From contig AP026548.1 of assembly GCA_026075535.2 (NCBI GenBank), positions 3,286,001 to 3,350,000 of the forward strand: DNA of 64,000 nt, written 5' to 3'. The notes under the pieces are model-generated. The model saw only the letters and a program-made list of their open reading frames with translations. It was not told the DNA's origin and searched no databases. This document shows, in pieces, positions 1 to 12,073 of the stretch (the stretch's first letter is position 1; each line of letters starts with the position of its first letter). This DNA is from Tricholoma matsutake. Its lineage: Eukaryota; Basidiomycota; Agaricomycetes; Agaricales; Tricholomataceae. The position numbers and the translations under genes were made by a program.

Positions 1-268
1 AGCCAGTTTCTCGACAATGTTTGAAGAGGCAGCATGCACAACTTTTCATTTGACAGCCAGCCTGTTTGAAGGCTGAATCCACAGGACTTGGAGGTATGCC
101 CCACTTACCTAACCTACTACCTTGACCGACCTCAGTATGTTTGATAGTCCCTGAAATGGCTCCCCCAGGTTTTGTTCCACATTTCAGTCCAATCCAGGAT
201 ATGTGTGGTATGTGTGTGCATTCACAGAGTAGTAACAGATCTCAAATGAGCTACTTCTAGTCATTGCA
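1..268. other. no gene seen
   Basis: No coding signal, RNA gene or repeat could be supported here. It precedes the zinc-binding fragment that starts at 269. Confidence 0.4.
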
Positions 269-481
269 TTGTGTGAATTCAAACCTCAACTGAGGAAACA
301 AGCTTCATATTTTGAGCAACTGCTCAGTTTAGATGATAGTGAAACTCGAGGAATTCCTAGTGATGATTTCATGCATCTTTTCTCTAGGTGTAGTGACTGT
401 CAGCTGGTGGTGGCTCATGGCACTATGGAGAACCACAGATGCCCTGAAAACCCAGCAGAGGTTCACTTGGTTGCTCCCTGA
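269..481 (+). pseudogene. fragment of zinc-binding hypothetical protein
   Basis: A 70-codon open stretch ends in CSDCQLVVAHGTMENHRCP, a Cys-x2-Cys...His-x-Cys arrangement that could bind one zinc. It follows a short segment with FEQLLSLDDSETRGI and DDFMHLF. I recognise this layout as the last exon of a protein type repeated many times in Agaricomycete genomes, without a known function. No upstream exon can be identified before 269, so it is either a last exon with unseen 5' parts or a gene fragment. Function is not inferred beyond possible zinc binding. Confidence 0.35.
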
Positions 482-622
482 ATCTGGTGACTTTGCTGCC
501 CCATTTAGAGTCTTGGGAAGGGTCTGGTGTTGCTGTGGAAGTAATGCAGCAGATGTATGTACAATGCAACATCTGCTTAAGCTTTCTTACAAAGAGGAGA
601 ATTAGCTTTCATGAATGCGCAG

Positions 623-1288
623 TGTTGGAATGATACCTCGCAATTCTAGTTTAGCTCTTACTGGGTCACAAAGTACATAGCAAGATATTATACTATCAGT
701 AGAAATTGTGATATGGCACACATAGGGCTGCTACTAAACAGCAGACTCTTACTGGGCATCGATCACAGAGCAGTTTAAACCAAGGTACAGCACCATGAGC
801 AGCACTTTGACAGAAGAAGTCACCAACATGTGAGCAGAAGATGATGGTATCATGGTGGACACACACACCAATGCTGTACTACCTGCCAGTGGACCAATGC
901 TGCCACCACACATTTTTGCAGAATTCATTTCTCCAGCTTGGTAGTGCTTGCTTCAATTATGACACTTCGACAGCAATTGATCTCCATTCATTTACTAGCA
1001 GCTTTTTGTCCACATACTTCCATATATATTATCTTGCACTTTCATTCTACTTGCTCTGAACTGATAGTTTCTATGTGATACTTATTTGCCACATCATATA
1101 AATCCAAACCCCTGGCCAGGTATAAAAAGGCCCAGCAGAAGTACTGATGAGACATTAAGTCAAAAGTTCATCAGATCACTTGTGGTCAGCGCCCTTTACT
1201 TTTGCTAGTCTCACCAACACAAAGTCCTCACCGCTTCGCGGCTCGTCCACCCTAACCCTAACTTAAATAAAGTTTGGGTGACCTAACA
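623..1288. repeat. candidate solo LTR (TGTT...AACA ends)
   Basis: The stretch starts TGTTGGAATG and ends ACCTAACA, giving the short inverted TGTT/AACA ends usual for fungal LTRs. A TATA-like box (TATAAAAAGG, near 1121) is followed about 140 bp later by an AATAAAG polyadenylation-like signal near 1266. No coding potential is seen inside. I do not see a matching 5-bp target duplication at the edges and there is no second copy in the window, so this rests on ends and internal order only. Confidence 0.35.
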
Positions 1289-1947
1289 AAGAATTCCCAG
1301 CTGTTGATCCAGGATATATACTGATTCATAAGCCGGGACCACTGCATAGGATGAAAATTTGAAGCGCAAGACTGAGCATCTGGTTATAACATAAGGGAGG
1401 GCACATACATGTACTAGTATGGCATCTTCTGAAAATGAGGCGAATCATGCTTCGATCCAACTTTGATCGAAATCATCGAATCAAATCGTCTGGTAAGGAA
1501 AGCATGGACCAGCAAGGTGACCATGTGGAGGGAGGAAGTTGATAATTCATGGTTCCCAGCGATCTAAGTGTCGATCACCCATTGACCATTGACAATCGAC
1601 TTGGACCCTGATGTTTGCGGCATTGATAAGTCCAGACTCCATCTAGACAAACCCGATTTGCAGGTGTTGACACAACACAAGAGTACACTGGCAGGTGATC
1701 GATTGGTTAGCAGTCGAGTTTGTATTCCGTACTAGTAGCGACGAGTGCCACGTGGGAGCTGTGGATCACTTACAGCACGCGGAATGAATCAGATTACATT
1801 ATTTATTGATTACTAATATTCGTCTCCGCGGACATGTGACATAGGTGTGACTTGACGCGTTTTTCGTTCGTTTTCTGTTTTCCGTTTTTTCATTTTCGTC
1901 AACTTCACCATAGCATCTAGGTCTCTATCTAGCATTATACTTTTGGC
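1289..1947. other. intergenic, no gene seen
   Basis: No supported coding region. The last 100 bases before 1948 are C/T-rich and could hold the promoter of the next gene. Confidence 0.4.
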
Positions 1948-3375
1948 ATGCGGAGAAGTGATGCTTTGAAAAATCTCCAGATCGAAGCCAAAGCGAGGAG
2001 AGGGGTTTGTTGCACTTGAATCAATTTTGTTCTCGTTCTAAGCACTTTTCCTAAAGCTTATCGCTGACCAACAAAAGCAGCTTCAAAAAAAGCAGGAGAA
2101 GGTTTCTTCCATAGAGACTAACATTCGCCTTCTGTCGTCCAGAGGAAACGCTTCACAGGTTCCTTTTGTCACGGGTGGCAGTTTCCTCGACGATGGTGAT
2201 CGACGACATTAGCGATGATGATGATAACGACGACGACGACAATGATAGTTATAGCGGGGACCTATATGAGTCATCTGGAAACGTAAAGCCTGTCTGGGAC
2301 CAAGCAGACGGCGTTTTCAGGTGCAAAGAGTGTGCCTTCGAGGTAGTCGACGGGGTTTGTCACGCATGCGGCACGGAATTCAAATGGCTTGGGGATGTCT
2401 CTCGCTATTTTCTTGCATATAAGCTCACCATTTGTGTAACAATAGGTCGAGGTATGGAGACTCCAACCAGTGGTCTACACCCATTCGGACATGCTCAACA
2501 GCGATAGGAGCCGAATCCAGCGATGCAATACACCACTCCTTGACATCACGCCTGCCGTATCCGTACCGCCCGCTATGTATTACTATCGTGCGGAAGAATT
2601 CAGAGCTCTCCTACGACGTGGCGTGACGCGTCTTATGTGCGAAACGTTTCATCTAGAGTTTTCCAACATCAACAGAATTTTCGCTTGGGCGGACGAAGAC
2701 ATTTATGAGCAGTTCTCCGGCCCGGCCATGCAACACGGCGATTTCTGGAAAATTCATCTTGGTCGGCGCATCGAGCTCGACGAGGACGATTTGGATGGCT
2801 CTATGTTCATCGAGGGTTTGCTGGAGGACGTTTTGTTCTATCCCTCCTACAGCTCCACTGTCGAAAGGCAACACAAAGAAGCATGGGAGACCGTCAAAGA
2901 GTCTCCGGGTATATGGGTCACTCGCCTGATGGTGTCGAGGAAGATGGCCGATTCAGACAGTGAAAATGAATCTACCGATACAGATGAGTACGAGGAGCTA
3001 CCTTCCGAGCTCTGGCGCCCGCAGGATATGTATGAGAAAGCTCTCGATGCTCCTCCTGCCCCAACTACCGGGCCCATTGTCACCTCTGATGAGTATGAGC
3101 TTTCGGGTGCGGAGGAGGCCGAGGTTTCTGATATCGAAATGATGGATGACTCGGGTTGGACTTGGAAAGCTGGTGTTCCCGACGCGGTTTGGAAGGTAGG
3201 AGAAGAGGACGAGGAGATCGTCATTGAGTTGGATGAGAATGGCTCAGCTGTGTCACCTCAGGTGGATTTAGATGACGAAAGCTCAAATTCAGACGATCCT
3301 GGCAGCGACTTTGATGCGGACGAGGTTCTCAGTGGGGACGAAGATGTGCTAAATCCCTACCGGCAGTCCTTCTAG
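1948..3375 (+). CDS. acidic protein with four-cysteine zinc ribbon, DUF8191-like; one frame break
   Basis: Three exon segments are visible. Exon 1 (1948-2004) encodes a basic helix starting MRRSDALKNLQIEAKARR. An intron at 2005-2077 (branch point GCTGAC) leads to exon 2, which continues as a charged coiled-coil and then meets a stop near 2210. The downstream reading frame (from ATG 2193) is shifted by one base relative to exon 2, and no GT-AG intron of the right length restores it, so I infer an indel near 2185-2205. The downstream part carries an Asp-rich run, a Cys-x2-Cys...Cys-x2-Cys ribbon (FRCKECAFEVVDGVCHACG), an intron at 2397-2445, then a conserved block (LMCETFHLEFSNINRIFAWA) and a long acidic tail to 3375. 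From ATG 2193 the product would be about 377 residues. The layout matches an Agaricomycete family I associate with DUF8191; function unknown. It is either a functional gene using ATG 2193 or a recent pseudogene. Confidence 0.6.
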
Positions 3376-3433
3376 TTTTCTACATATCAAAGGAATTCGT
3401 ACGGATCAACCCTATGGATCGATATATGTATTT

Positions 3434-4249
3434 ATGTTGCTCTCTCATGCTATGGTATTCACGGCACAGTGGTCGTCCAACGCCAACTGCAATTCATTTT
3501 GTTGGAGGATGACCCCGACGCGTCGAAGAGAGGCAGTGTTTGATCAATTTCCGGCAAATCCCGGTTCATTTCCAATGAGGCTCTGGGAATTTCCCGTTAC
3601 TCACACCAGTAAGTGATTGTGACATATCCCCCGTATTTTGCTGATTAGTGGTTTAAGATATGCCTTGGCCTGAATTCATCACATTACAGTTCGAACTCGT
3701 TAACAAGTTCACTACCGAAGAAAGCGATTATTACGGGCCATTCAACGCTCTCCTTAACCAGCTCTTCCCAGCTTCCGAATACTACCAGATTGCTCCTCAG
3801 TTCAAACGCGTCGCCGGTTCTCTTGACTTCACTATTATCTACCTTATTACAAGGCGAAGGGTTCCTGTATTGTTTATCGAGCTTAAGACCTACGTCGCAT
3901 ATGATACGGATTCTGCACGCAAGGCGGCGGACGATCGGATGCGCGACAGGGTTCTCGACTTCACTGCAGGAAGTATTCCCATCCCCAAGCTCTATGGACT
4001 AAGTGTTTTGGGCACCCGGTTCAGTATACCATTGCCAATCGCTCACTCACCCCGCCGCGTATCGTCCCTCATCCCGAACTTGTTACCGACACTGCGCCCA
4101 AGGAGAGATGGAATCTTGATATTTTGGAACCGCAGGGCGAAGCTAGGTTGAGAGAAATTGTTGGCCATATCAAAGCGATGGTCGCCGATCTCCATAATTG
4201 TAAGTCTGTTGCTCTTTCCTTGAACTTTCTTGACACCGTGAACACAGAA
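3434..4249 (+). pseudogene. PD-(D/E)XK nuclease-like Agaricomycete family protein, frame-broken
   Basis: A first exon (open from 3434, true start uncertain) ends ...PMRLWEFPVTHT at 3608. An intron at 3609-3657 (GTAAGT donor) joins it in frame to MPWPEFITLQFELVNKF. Residues SLDFTI and, 25-30 residues on, LFIELKTY give the spaced Asp and Glu-x-Lys of a PD-(D/E)XK fold; I infer, without proof, a nuclease-type fold. At about 4018-4023 the frame must shift by one base: the conserved C-terminal part (ANRSLTPPRI, then KERWNLDILEPQGEARLREI) is in the next frame. A final intron at 4200-4247 makes a stop directly after it. The single break could be a sequencing error or a young inactivating mutation. 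The family is abundant in mushrooms and has no settled role. Confidence 0.55.
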
Positions 4250-4879
4250 CATCTGATTGAAAGATAGCTCAGAGCTTCTTACCATGTCCTAGTTTGTGTT
4301 TGAAGTGCAAGGTTGCAGTCACGGAGTCGAGAATTGTACTTGTATGTTTGCTGTATCAATCAATTTCTAGTCTATCAAGCTCAAAAGATTTGTTGCTGTT
4401 GTCATCGTTATCAACTAGAATGTCTTATGGTTTGCAGAGATTTCTTCGTGACAATGGTGTCAGCGAGCAGTGGTGCCAATTGCCAACGTGACGGATTTCA
4501 AGATTACTCGCCAATTGTTTATGCTCAGAACTCGGTTTGTTCCATGCTCGACTTCCATGTCTCAATCATTACTGGCACGGTCTCAGAAATATGAACGTAA
4601 GACCCACCCACTGCATCTGGTTTCCTGATTCACAGCTGATATTACGGTCTGCAATGCTTGATTCGTCACCAGTTCAATTGCCACAGCCACAGGTTTTGAC
4701 TTAACGCCCCACTCACGTGATTCCCAAAAAGGAAATGTATTATATAAACCATTTAAAAATAGATTTTATCTATGATCAAGATCAACTACAGATCGTAGCG
4801 ACGCGACTTGAGGGCCCCCAGCCCACCAGAACTTGCAGAACAATGTTTAAACTGTGCAATATGTTTTATGAGGTTCTGT
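4250..4879. other. no gene seen
   Basis: Short overlapping open frames near 4294-4594 have no recognisable motif and look like chance. No terminal repeats of the following transposase gene could be identified. Confidence 0.4.
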
Positions 4880-7448
4880 ACCACACCCTTGTGCAGGCAT
4901 GTCTTTCTCTTGCTTTCAGCTATCCTCAAACACATCAGAAAACTCCCTATCACTGTACCTGGACCCTGCCAATACATCCGAGTCGGCACCATCATTTGAG
5001 GATTCAGATCAATTTGATGTGTTGACAGACCCCGCGCATGCAATCCATGGCTTGTTTACCTTTGACACCCATAATGGCTATAATCTGCAAAGGTTCCCGC
5101 AAAACAAGTTGGATGTCCGTGCTGCCTGACCATCAAAACCTATCCAGGATTGGAGCGAGTCTTGGGTCAGTATAATGAAAATCACTCACACGAAACTGGA
5201 AATCAGAATCACACTTTACATGCTTGCCTAAGTCAACACATCAAGAAATTGAGTGCCTTCTTTGATTTGGTGTAGAGCCCAAGAAAGTGGTATGATTTTA
5301 GCTATTTAGTCTTTACCTAACATGTCTGACTGTCCGATTTTCTAGTTAGAACAGATCCAGGGGCATATCTATAATGAGGCAAACCTTGAGAACCTTCGAT
5401 CATGCGATGCATGCCAATCTGAATTTGTAACACGTGCAGATGTGCACCACATTGAGAAGATGATAGAGGAGGAAACCATTCGCCTCGCATCTCAGGATGG
5501 TGCTTCAGTTCTTGAATGGGTAGCTGCTCTGCGAAAAAGGGGGCATTTTGTCAGTCTGAAGAGCAGTTCTGATACATCTCCCCTCAACTCTGGGCTGGAA
5601 AAGAATTCATTTGTACTGATTATACAGACCCAATATCAGCAAGAGTGTTGGCAGAAACATGGCCATCGCTTTGCTGGCATCGATGCGACTCATAACACCA
5701 CACATTATGAGAACATGAATTTATTTACACTTTTGGTTCGTGATCAATGGGGACATGGTACATAGCCTTATTTTTTTATGCACTTTAAATAAACCTAAGT
5801 AATTTTTGTCATGTTAGGGATGCCTGCTGCATGGATGATATCTTCCAATGGAACTGAAGAAACTATTACACACTTTCTGAATGCAATCCAAACACAAAAT
5901 CCATCAATTAAACCCGAGTATTTCATGTCAGATTGAGATCATGCCAAAATGAATTCAATTGCCCATGTCTACCCAGAGTCCACATCACTTCTGTGCTGGT
6001 GGCATGTGCTTCATGCATGGCAACAGCATTTTTCCATGCATAACTTGCCAGAACTCTGGGAGCTTCTGAAGCATTGGATATGAATAACCAATCGCAAGGA
6101 ATTCCAGAACACTTGGGAGAAAATACAAACCATCGCACCTCAAAGCGTGATTGACTATCTTAAGGAATACTGGGTAAATGATATGTCCGGTTGTGGTCAG
6201 CAGTGTACCGGCAAGACAGGAACATCTTCCAGCTTTGCGACACAAATATGCTTGTTGAGGCATAAGTGGATCTTCTTGCTTTGTTAATTGAAATGTTCTG
6301 ATGATCGTTCTCGACATCTCCAGTTGGCATCATCTCCTTAAGGGAAATTTTATGCAAGGGAAGAGAAACCGGTGCCTCGATCACCTCATACATATCTTAG
6401 TTGATCAAGCAGTCCCATATTTCATTCAGAGACATCATTGGCAAGAGAGTGGCTTTGAAGGACCAGATCTTGAGGTCAAGAAGTGGATTGAAATTGAGGC
6501 ACATGCAAAATCCATAACGCGCCAACATATGTCGCAGGATACACAAGTTGCTGAGATATTTCTTGTGCAGTCCCAATCAGATCCCCTGGTCCAATATTGC
6601 ATAGATCTAGACACATACAATTGTGAATGTCTTGTGTTCCCAGTGATCTGCTTCAGAATCACTTCCCCAAGTTCTGTAAACCAGTGCCAACATCAGCACT
6701 AGCTATACATTGTCCAGATTTGTTTGAACCTGACAGCCACCATTCTGTGGACTCTGATGACTCCGATGTCGAGCTCCTGGATGAAGCGACCACTTCTTCT
6801 AGTACAGACACAGTGGTAATCACAACAGACATCATCAAGAAACTTTCCAATCTAGCTATCCATCTCCAAACCCAACCACTTTCTCCCCTCTCCCAGCTCT
6901 TGCATGATCTTCATGATCAACTTGATCTGCTCACGATGAAATGCAATGCACCTCATCATGCAGCACTACCAACCAAAAAGAAGATTTCACCCAATCAGCA
7001 CTCATGGCCAGAGACAGCAGCAGTCATGAACGTACCCATTAAAAGCAAGCAGAAAAAACACACCGATCCATACTCAGGAGGTGAATGGCCAGGGAAAAAA
7101 GCAAAGAGGGAGGCGCTAACCCCTGCTCAAGCTAAGCCACTGTTGTCTTCAACGATTACCACAGCTAACATTCCAGATAACACTCAGCCCACGCACTGTC
7201 AAGTGTCATCAAATCAAGGCAATACTGCATCTCCGATGGTGGTAGTTCACCCGCCAATCACACATCCATTCAACCTTGTGAGACTGTCGCAATCGACTGT
7301 GGCTGCGATTGCACTGTTTTTCCCACCACTGCCACCATCATTTGTGCTGCTGCCGCCGCCACTAATCACCCCGTCTGCAACACCAATCCTGCTCAACCCT
7401 GCCTCAATTGACTTATGGAATACATTTCTGCTTCACTCTCTCAAATGA
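4880..7448 (+). pseudogene. MULE-type transposase, decayed
   Basis: The segments follow the order of a transposase-like family (MULE domain) common in Agaricomycetes. An N-terminal part has DPAHAIHGLFTFDTHNGYN and TIKTYPGLERVLGQYNENHS. After an intron at 5290-5345 comes SCDACQSEF, then the catalytic core begins with FAGIDATHNTTHYENMNLFT. An intron at 5758-5817 leads to PAAWMISSNGTEET, then CWWHVLHAWQQHF, CDTNMLVEA and WHHLLKG. The tail (6627-7448) is Pro/Ser-rich with PNQHSWPETAAVMN and ends in low-complexity sequence. In-frame TGA stops occur where the family has Arg (after MSD near 5935; after HWI near 6080). Frame shifts lie near 5110, 5265, 6190 and 6650. The donor of the intron at 6262-6323 reads AT instead of GT. 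The element is inactive; its ends were not found. Confidence 0.7.
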
Positions 7449-7749
7449 GCACAGCTTAACCAGCTATGTTCACACTACAGGGTAAAAGCCAATGGAACTA
7501 ATGAAGCCCTCATTGCATGACTGCAGGCTCGTGTCATTCCTTAAACTTTTGCTTCTTACATATTCACCTTATCGCACCTTATCGCACATGTACATCTATT
7601 GAATCTATTTATATGATTGACCCTTAGCAACAAACATATCCATTATCATCTTAAAACATACAAAACTAGATCTGAAAAGATCTGTTGTCTACCAATTTGG
7701 GTGGAAAGCAAATGTGAACAAACAACCTTCCCATTTTGGAATAACATGA

Positions 7750-8790
7750 GTGGGGCAGAAAGTCGCCAACTCACAGCCACCCAAGACCAATGGCCGCCTA
7801 TGTTACTATGGCTACAATGTAACCATGGACTGGCTTGCTGAGTATGGTAAAACTTATGTGGGGCACCGTGGTTTGGACCAGTGGGCACTGATGAGTGTAA
7901 TGGTCCAATTGCTGGAGGAGCACACTGGGATCCGTAATCTCAATTATGAATAGGCAGCCAAGATGGTGGATTGATCCTCCCACTCGCACCGACAGCAATG
8001 TGGATTCCAACCACCACTATTCAACACCAATGCGCCACTCCATAACCAGTCATACATCCAATACCCATCTGATGACGTCTGGCTCACCTATCCGATACTG
8101 CCATGCTCAAACAAAAAACAATACTGCGAGTCCGCATGTGGACAGGTTCCTCTTCATCCTCACTCCCATTCGGTTCCTGCATATTGCCATATCCTACCTT
8201 CAGGGGGGACCAAAACCCGTTTTTTGGTCTCATTCCAACCTGCGTGCATGCTAGGCTCCCCATCTGCACCAAACGCGCATTCCTACGAGCTTAATATTGA
8301 GGAAGGGAAGGCCAAGCTGGTGATGATCGAGAACTTCAGAAGTCATTTGGTAGCGCGTGGATGGATTTGCATAGATGTTCCATGTGAGTACGGAGGATAT
8401 GGGATGAGGTACCTGGTGGTGGGCGAGCAGATGGGTGAAGAGAGAGCCATAGGCAGTCATTGTTACGTCTACAGAATATGTTAGTGAGAACAAGGGCAAG
8501 CTGGAGGATGTCAGGGAGGAACTGATTCTGGTGCTGGAATATTGGAAGGTGCAGAGATGCTGACCCTGCGGGGGGTGTATATCCTGTGAAACATACAGCA
8601 AGTACCCAGTTGGAAGGCATGTCCTAGTGTGGATGCATGCTGGTGCGGAGCCAATGTGAACATGGCCCATTGCCTGAAGGTGGGAATTGTAGCCGTACAC
8701 CATGGCAATGCATTGGACTTCCCATATTACGGTGAACGAGCAGGGCCAGGTCAGTGAGTGTTCAAAACTTCCTGATATCTGCCCTGGTGG
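7750..8790 (+). pseudogene. decayed hypothetical gene, unknown family
   Basis: Fragments in several forward frames read as one continuous protein. They are GRLCYYGYNVTMDWLAEYGK (7790s-7953), ACMLGSPSAPNAHSYELN to MRYLVVGEQMGEERAI (8230-8455), NKGKLEDVREELILVLEYW (8490-8550) and CGANVNMAHCLKVGIVAVHH (8640-8705). The shifts between frames and stops inside show that it is broken. I recall similar unnamed Agaricomycete proteins but no function. The first Gypsy element sits about 130 bp beyond the last recognisable segment, so the 3' end may have been cut off by that insertion. Confidence 0.4.
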
Positions 8791-8920
8791 GGTCCCACTC
8801 AGTCACAGACTGGTGACAATCAATCATGAATCGTACCAAAATCTGGTATACCTGTATTTGTATCGCATAGTAAAGTTTGCGCAACTTGTTCACAATCCAT
8901 CAATGTGTCTGGTAACCTAG

Positions 8921-9292
8921 TGTGATAGAAGAGTGACCTGTCACAGTTCTAGCACATGAGTTTATCAAGTTCACTCAGAAGGACAGTTTATGGGTCTCGG
9001 AATTCTCCACACTATGAGATACAAAACTGCTCATCTATATATGTAGAAAGTCGGGGATTTTGGGTACTAAATTTATATAGTCCAACTCGTTGTCAAGTAG
9101 TAAGCATAAAAGTAGGGTAAAGGGCAAGTTATTGGAAATAACAGCATATCATCAAATAAGAACAAATGGATAACAGATAAGATAAAGAGACCATAGAAAT
9201 GAGAGAGGGGAAATACGTCACCAGGACAGAAGGAAATAAAGTATATCAAAAAAGTCATGGAAATACATCACCAGGATCACACTATCCTTACA
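8921..9292 (-). repeat. 3' LTR of Gypsy element 1
   Basis: It begins TGTGATAGAAGAG and ends CCTTACA on the plus strand, so both edges carry TGT/ACA. It differs from the partner at 18312-18683 at 13 positions, and most differences are CpG in one copy and TpG or CpA in the other. The target duplication CCTAG lies immediately outside at 8916-8920. Confidence 0.95.
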
Positions 9293-9302
9293 CCCACCCT
9301 CC
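9293..9302 (-). other. polypurine tract of Gypsy element 1
   Basis: On the minus strand GGAGGGTGGG lies directly before the 3' LTR. That is the position where plus-strand DNA synthesis is primed in LTR retrotransposons. One T interrupts the purines. Confidence 0.7.
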
Positions 9303-9330
9303 AGAGGTTGCTTGCAACATCTTAATCACC

Positions 9331-10558
9331 TCAGTCCCTCTTCGTCTTTCCCTTAGCCATTCTTCCAGCGGGTTTTGTGCCCATACCACTACCAGCAGTG
9401 GGTCCTTGCATCTCTTGATCCTGAATCAATGCATCAAAAACAGAAGCTGAAGCTGAAGGAGTCAGAGTAGGGAGATGTGTATCTTCAGACAAAGGAGTGA
9501 GTCTATGTTTGAGGTCAAAATCAAAACCATTCAAATAATCAGTGATTCCTGAACTAGAGGCAGCCACAGATGACACACATGAGCGATTTAATGCATGGTC
9601 GTGTCTTTGCTTCTTCCCATGCATGGGCTCTAACTCTGCATCGTTGTCTTTGAAAGTATTGAATTCCTTTCGATGATTTCGAGACACGTCCTCCACATTC
9701 CTCCATAACATCTGTGTCATGATACCAGCACGACTTGGCGATAGGAACTGACCCCCTCGTGGTGCGACTTGTTGTGGACTGTACAGGTCGCGTGGAGTGA
9801 CCTTGAAATCCTCACATCTGGGTTTGGGGCCTGAGCCCATTACCGTTTCTTGTCCTTCCGGTATGTAGACAAAATTCGTTGGGATGCCAGGTGCTGAGTT
9901 GAAGATCTGGGCAAACTGATTGTAACTGATAGGTGCCGTGAACTTCTGGTCTCCCATTCGAATTAGCGCATCATACTCGAGGTATGCGTCCAACTGTCCT
10001 CCGTGAATGTGAAGCGCAGTCCTGGGTTGTGCTGAGTTCTCTAGAAGGAACCAGGTGGGAGAGGTTTGATGAAGTAGGACACACCCTGCATACATGGTGT
10101 CAAGATTGACAAGGATCCCAGGTAGAGACTTCCTGATCAAAAGAATGACAATTATTGTCCAAAGCCAAATGTCTTGTGTTTGAACTACAACTTATAATGT
10201 CATCAATTACGTGGGTTATCCAGCAACCAACAGAGGATGGAAATAGTGGGTGAGACTTTGCGTCTTTCACTGTAGATGATGGAAAGGGGAATTTGGACTT
10301 TGCGTCTTTCCCCTGACTGCATCTTTTATGAGTGGTTTGATACCTAGGCACAAGATTACCAAGGAATGTCTGAGGATCATTGGATGGTGGCTGTCCTTTC
10401 CCTTTGGCAAGTTGTGAGACATTTTTTATACCGAGTATGTCAAAATACTGCTGTAAGGCAGTCAAATGGCTGGCTTGATAATATGGCAGCCACGTCACAT
10501 CACCCATCTTCCACTGGATTTCAAATATCGCATCCATTTTTGATCCTGCATGTTCCAT
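9331..10558 (-). pseudogene. Gypsy 1 chromodomain-like segment and C-terminal extension
   Basis: Two overlapping frames (10558-10100 and 10140-9331) follow integrase. The first holds AIFEIQWKMGDVTWLPYYQ, an aromatic-rich chromodomain-type core known from fungal Gypsy integrase tails, where it is thought to guide insertion into heterochromatin. The second (269 codons, open) has LHIHGGQLDAYLEYDALI and a charged tail ending KTKRD. This extension recurs in Agaricomycete Gypsy polyproteins and has no known role. The shift between frames and the stop before 10558 separate these parts from integrase. Confidence 0.6.
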
Positions 10559-10573
10559 TATGTGATCAACAGC

Positions 10574-11983
10574 CTATTCTCCCTCTGTGCCATCGGCATT
10601 GCCTAACTGGGTATCTAACTGTCCAGGGAACAGACTGTCATCATTTGGTACATGGATCCTCAATAGAGAAGCATGGAAGGAATCATGCACACCTCTTTGC
10701 TTCAGGTGTTTCAGTAAGTCAATTTTAAATGACTCATTTCTGAAGTCCTCTAGAATTTTATAGGGGCCAATGAACTTAGGGATCAACTTTCTAGCTAACC
10801 CTTTGGGAAATTTAATGTTTTTCGAAGCAAGGTATACCAGATCTCCTTGTTTAAAAGGTACAATTTGTCGTTTCTGATTTGCTGATTGGATTTGATTGGT
10901 GTGTGCCGCTAGGATACTATCATGGGCAGCCATCAAGGCAACTTTCTGTTGCATAGTGAAACTCCTTACTCCTGGGTATTCACTTTGTTTTGCAGATTCC
11001 CATATCATGGATCTCGGCATCCTTCCTGTATTCAGAAAGAATGGGGCATAACCAGTGTTTGCAGATTGTGCTGAATTAATTGCAAATTCTATTGCAGGTA
11101 ATTTTGTGATCCAATCTCTCTGTTTCTCGTCAACGCACTGCCTCAACATTTGTGTAACTGTCTGATTAGCACGTTCTGTGGCACCATCAGTTTGTGGATG
11201 GTAAGCACTCAACATCTTAAGTTGGGTACCAATTAATTTATTAAGATGTTGCCAGAATATGCTAGTAAAAAGCACATCTCGATCACTTACGATGGATTTT
11301 GGCAATCCATGATGCTTATAGACAGCTTCGAACATCAATTCAGCAATTTCACGTGCATTGTAATCTTCGCAACTTGGGATCAGATGAACCATCAAGGTAA
11401 GCAAACAGATCACTACAGTTATTGAGTTGAATATACCATCCCAATTCTTAGACTCAGGTAATGGTCCAACAAAATCAACACCAATAGATTCCCATGGGTA
11501 TGAAGGTATGTCTAATGGATTCAACAAGCCATAAGGCTTCTGTGTTGAAGGCTTACTTTGTTTACAGGTCATACATGACTGGCAATATATAGTGGTATTG
11601 GAGGTCATGTCCTTCCACCACACATTATCCCTAAGGTAAGCTAATGTCTTACTAGCTTCCAAATGGGCTAGCAGAGAGTGTGCCTCAGCAATCACAATTT
11701 CACGAACATTCCGTCCTTGCACATAAAGCTTGGGAATACAAAGTAAGTTTTGATCACTCATTTTGATGTAAATGAGTCCATCATCTAACACAAAATTCTT
11801 GTAATGCTTAGGATTCTTGAGGATATGCTGGAAAAATGGATCCAGATCATATTTATTCCTCAAGATACTAGGTAGGTTGAATCTGTCATGCCTTTCAGCT
11901 ACAACGCCAAGCAGTGACTGATCTTTATCATTTGCATTGACAGCGGCATTGGAACTAGACACAGTTTCACCAGCTGATTCCAT
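10574..11983 (-). CDS. Gypsy 1 integrase
   Basis: This is an uninterrupted 469-codon frame. An N-terminal zinc site shows His102-x4-His107 and Cys137-x2-Cys140 (CQSCMTCKQSK). The catalytic triad is complete: Asp170 in GVDFVGPL, Asp234 in IVSDRDVLF and Glu270 in YHPQTDGATERANQ, with the canonical 35-residue spacing between the last two. A C-terminal SH3-like part (VYLASKNIKFPKGLARKL, KFIGPYKI) follows. The enzyme would join element cDNA to chromosomal DNA in the nucleus. It is cut off from RT by stops, so it is not made as part of an intact polyprotein here. Confidence 0.9.
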   Translation of the reverse strand: MESAGETVSSSNAAVNANDKDQSLLGVVAERHDRFNLPSILRNKYDLDPFFQHILKNPKHYKNFVLDDGLIYIKMSDQNLLCIPKLYVQGRNVREIVIAEAHSLLAHLEASKTLAYLRDNVWWKDMTSNTTIYCQSCMTCKQSKPSTQKPYGLLNPLDIPSYPWESIGVDFVGPLPESKNWDGIFNSITVVICLLTLMVHLIPSCEDYNAREIAELMFEAVYKHHGLPKSIVSDRDVLFTSIFWQHLNKLIGTQLKMLSAYHPQTDGATERANQTVTQMLRQCVDEKQRDWITKLPAIEFAINSAQSANTGYAPFFLNTGRMPRSMIWESAKQSEYPGVRSFTMQQKVALMAAHDSILAAHTNQIQSANQKRQIVPFKQGDLVYLASKNIKFPKGLARKLIPKFIGPYKILEDFRNESFKIDLLKHLKQRGVHDSFHASLLRIHVPNDDSLFPGQLDTQLGNADGTEGE

Positions 11984-12073
11984 TAAAGGTTTAGGCTTTC
12001 GCGCATGGATTCGAATAGTAAGCTTCTCTTTCCTGTCTGTAATATTATCCTTATGCTCAGATTTCTCAGGCTT

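Noticed and set aside
1250..1261. CCCTAACCCTAA resembles telomere repeats
   Set aside because: Only two units, inside the candidate LTR and followed by unrelated sequence; not a telomere or clear interstitial array.
8251..8703. 150-codon minus-strand frame
   Set aside because: The plus strand carries conserved protein segments of a broken gene over the same bases.
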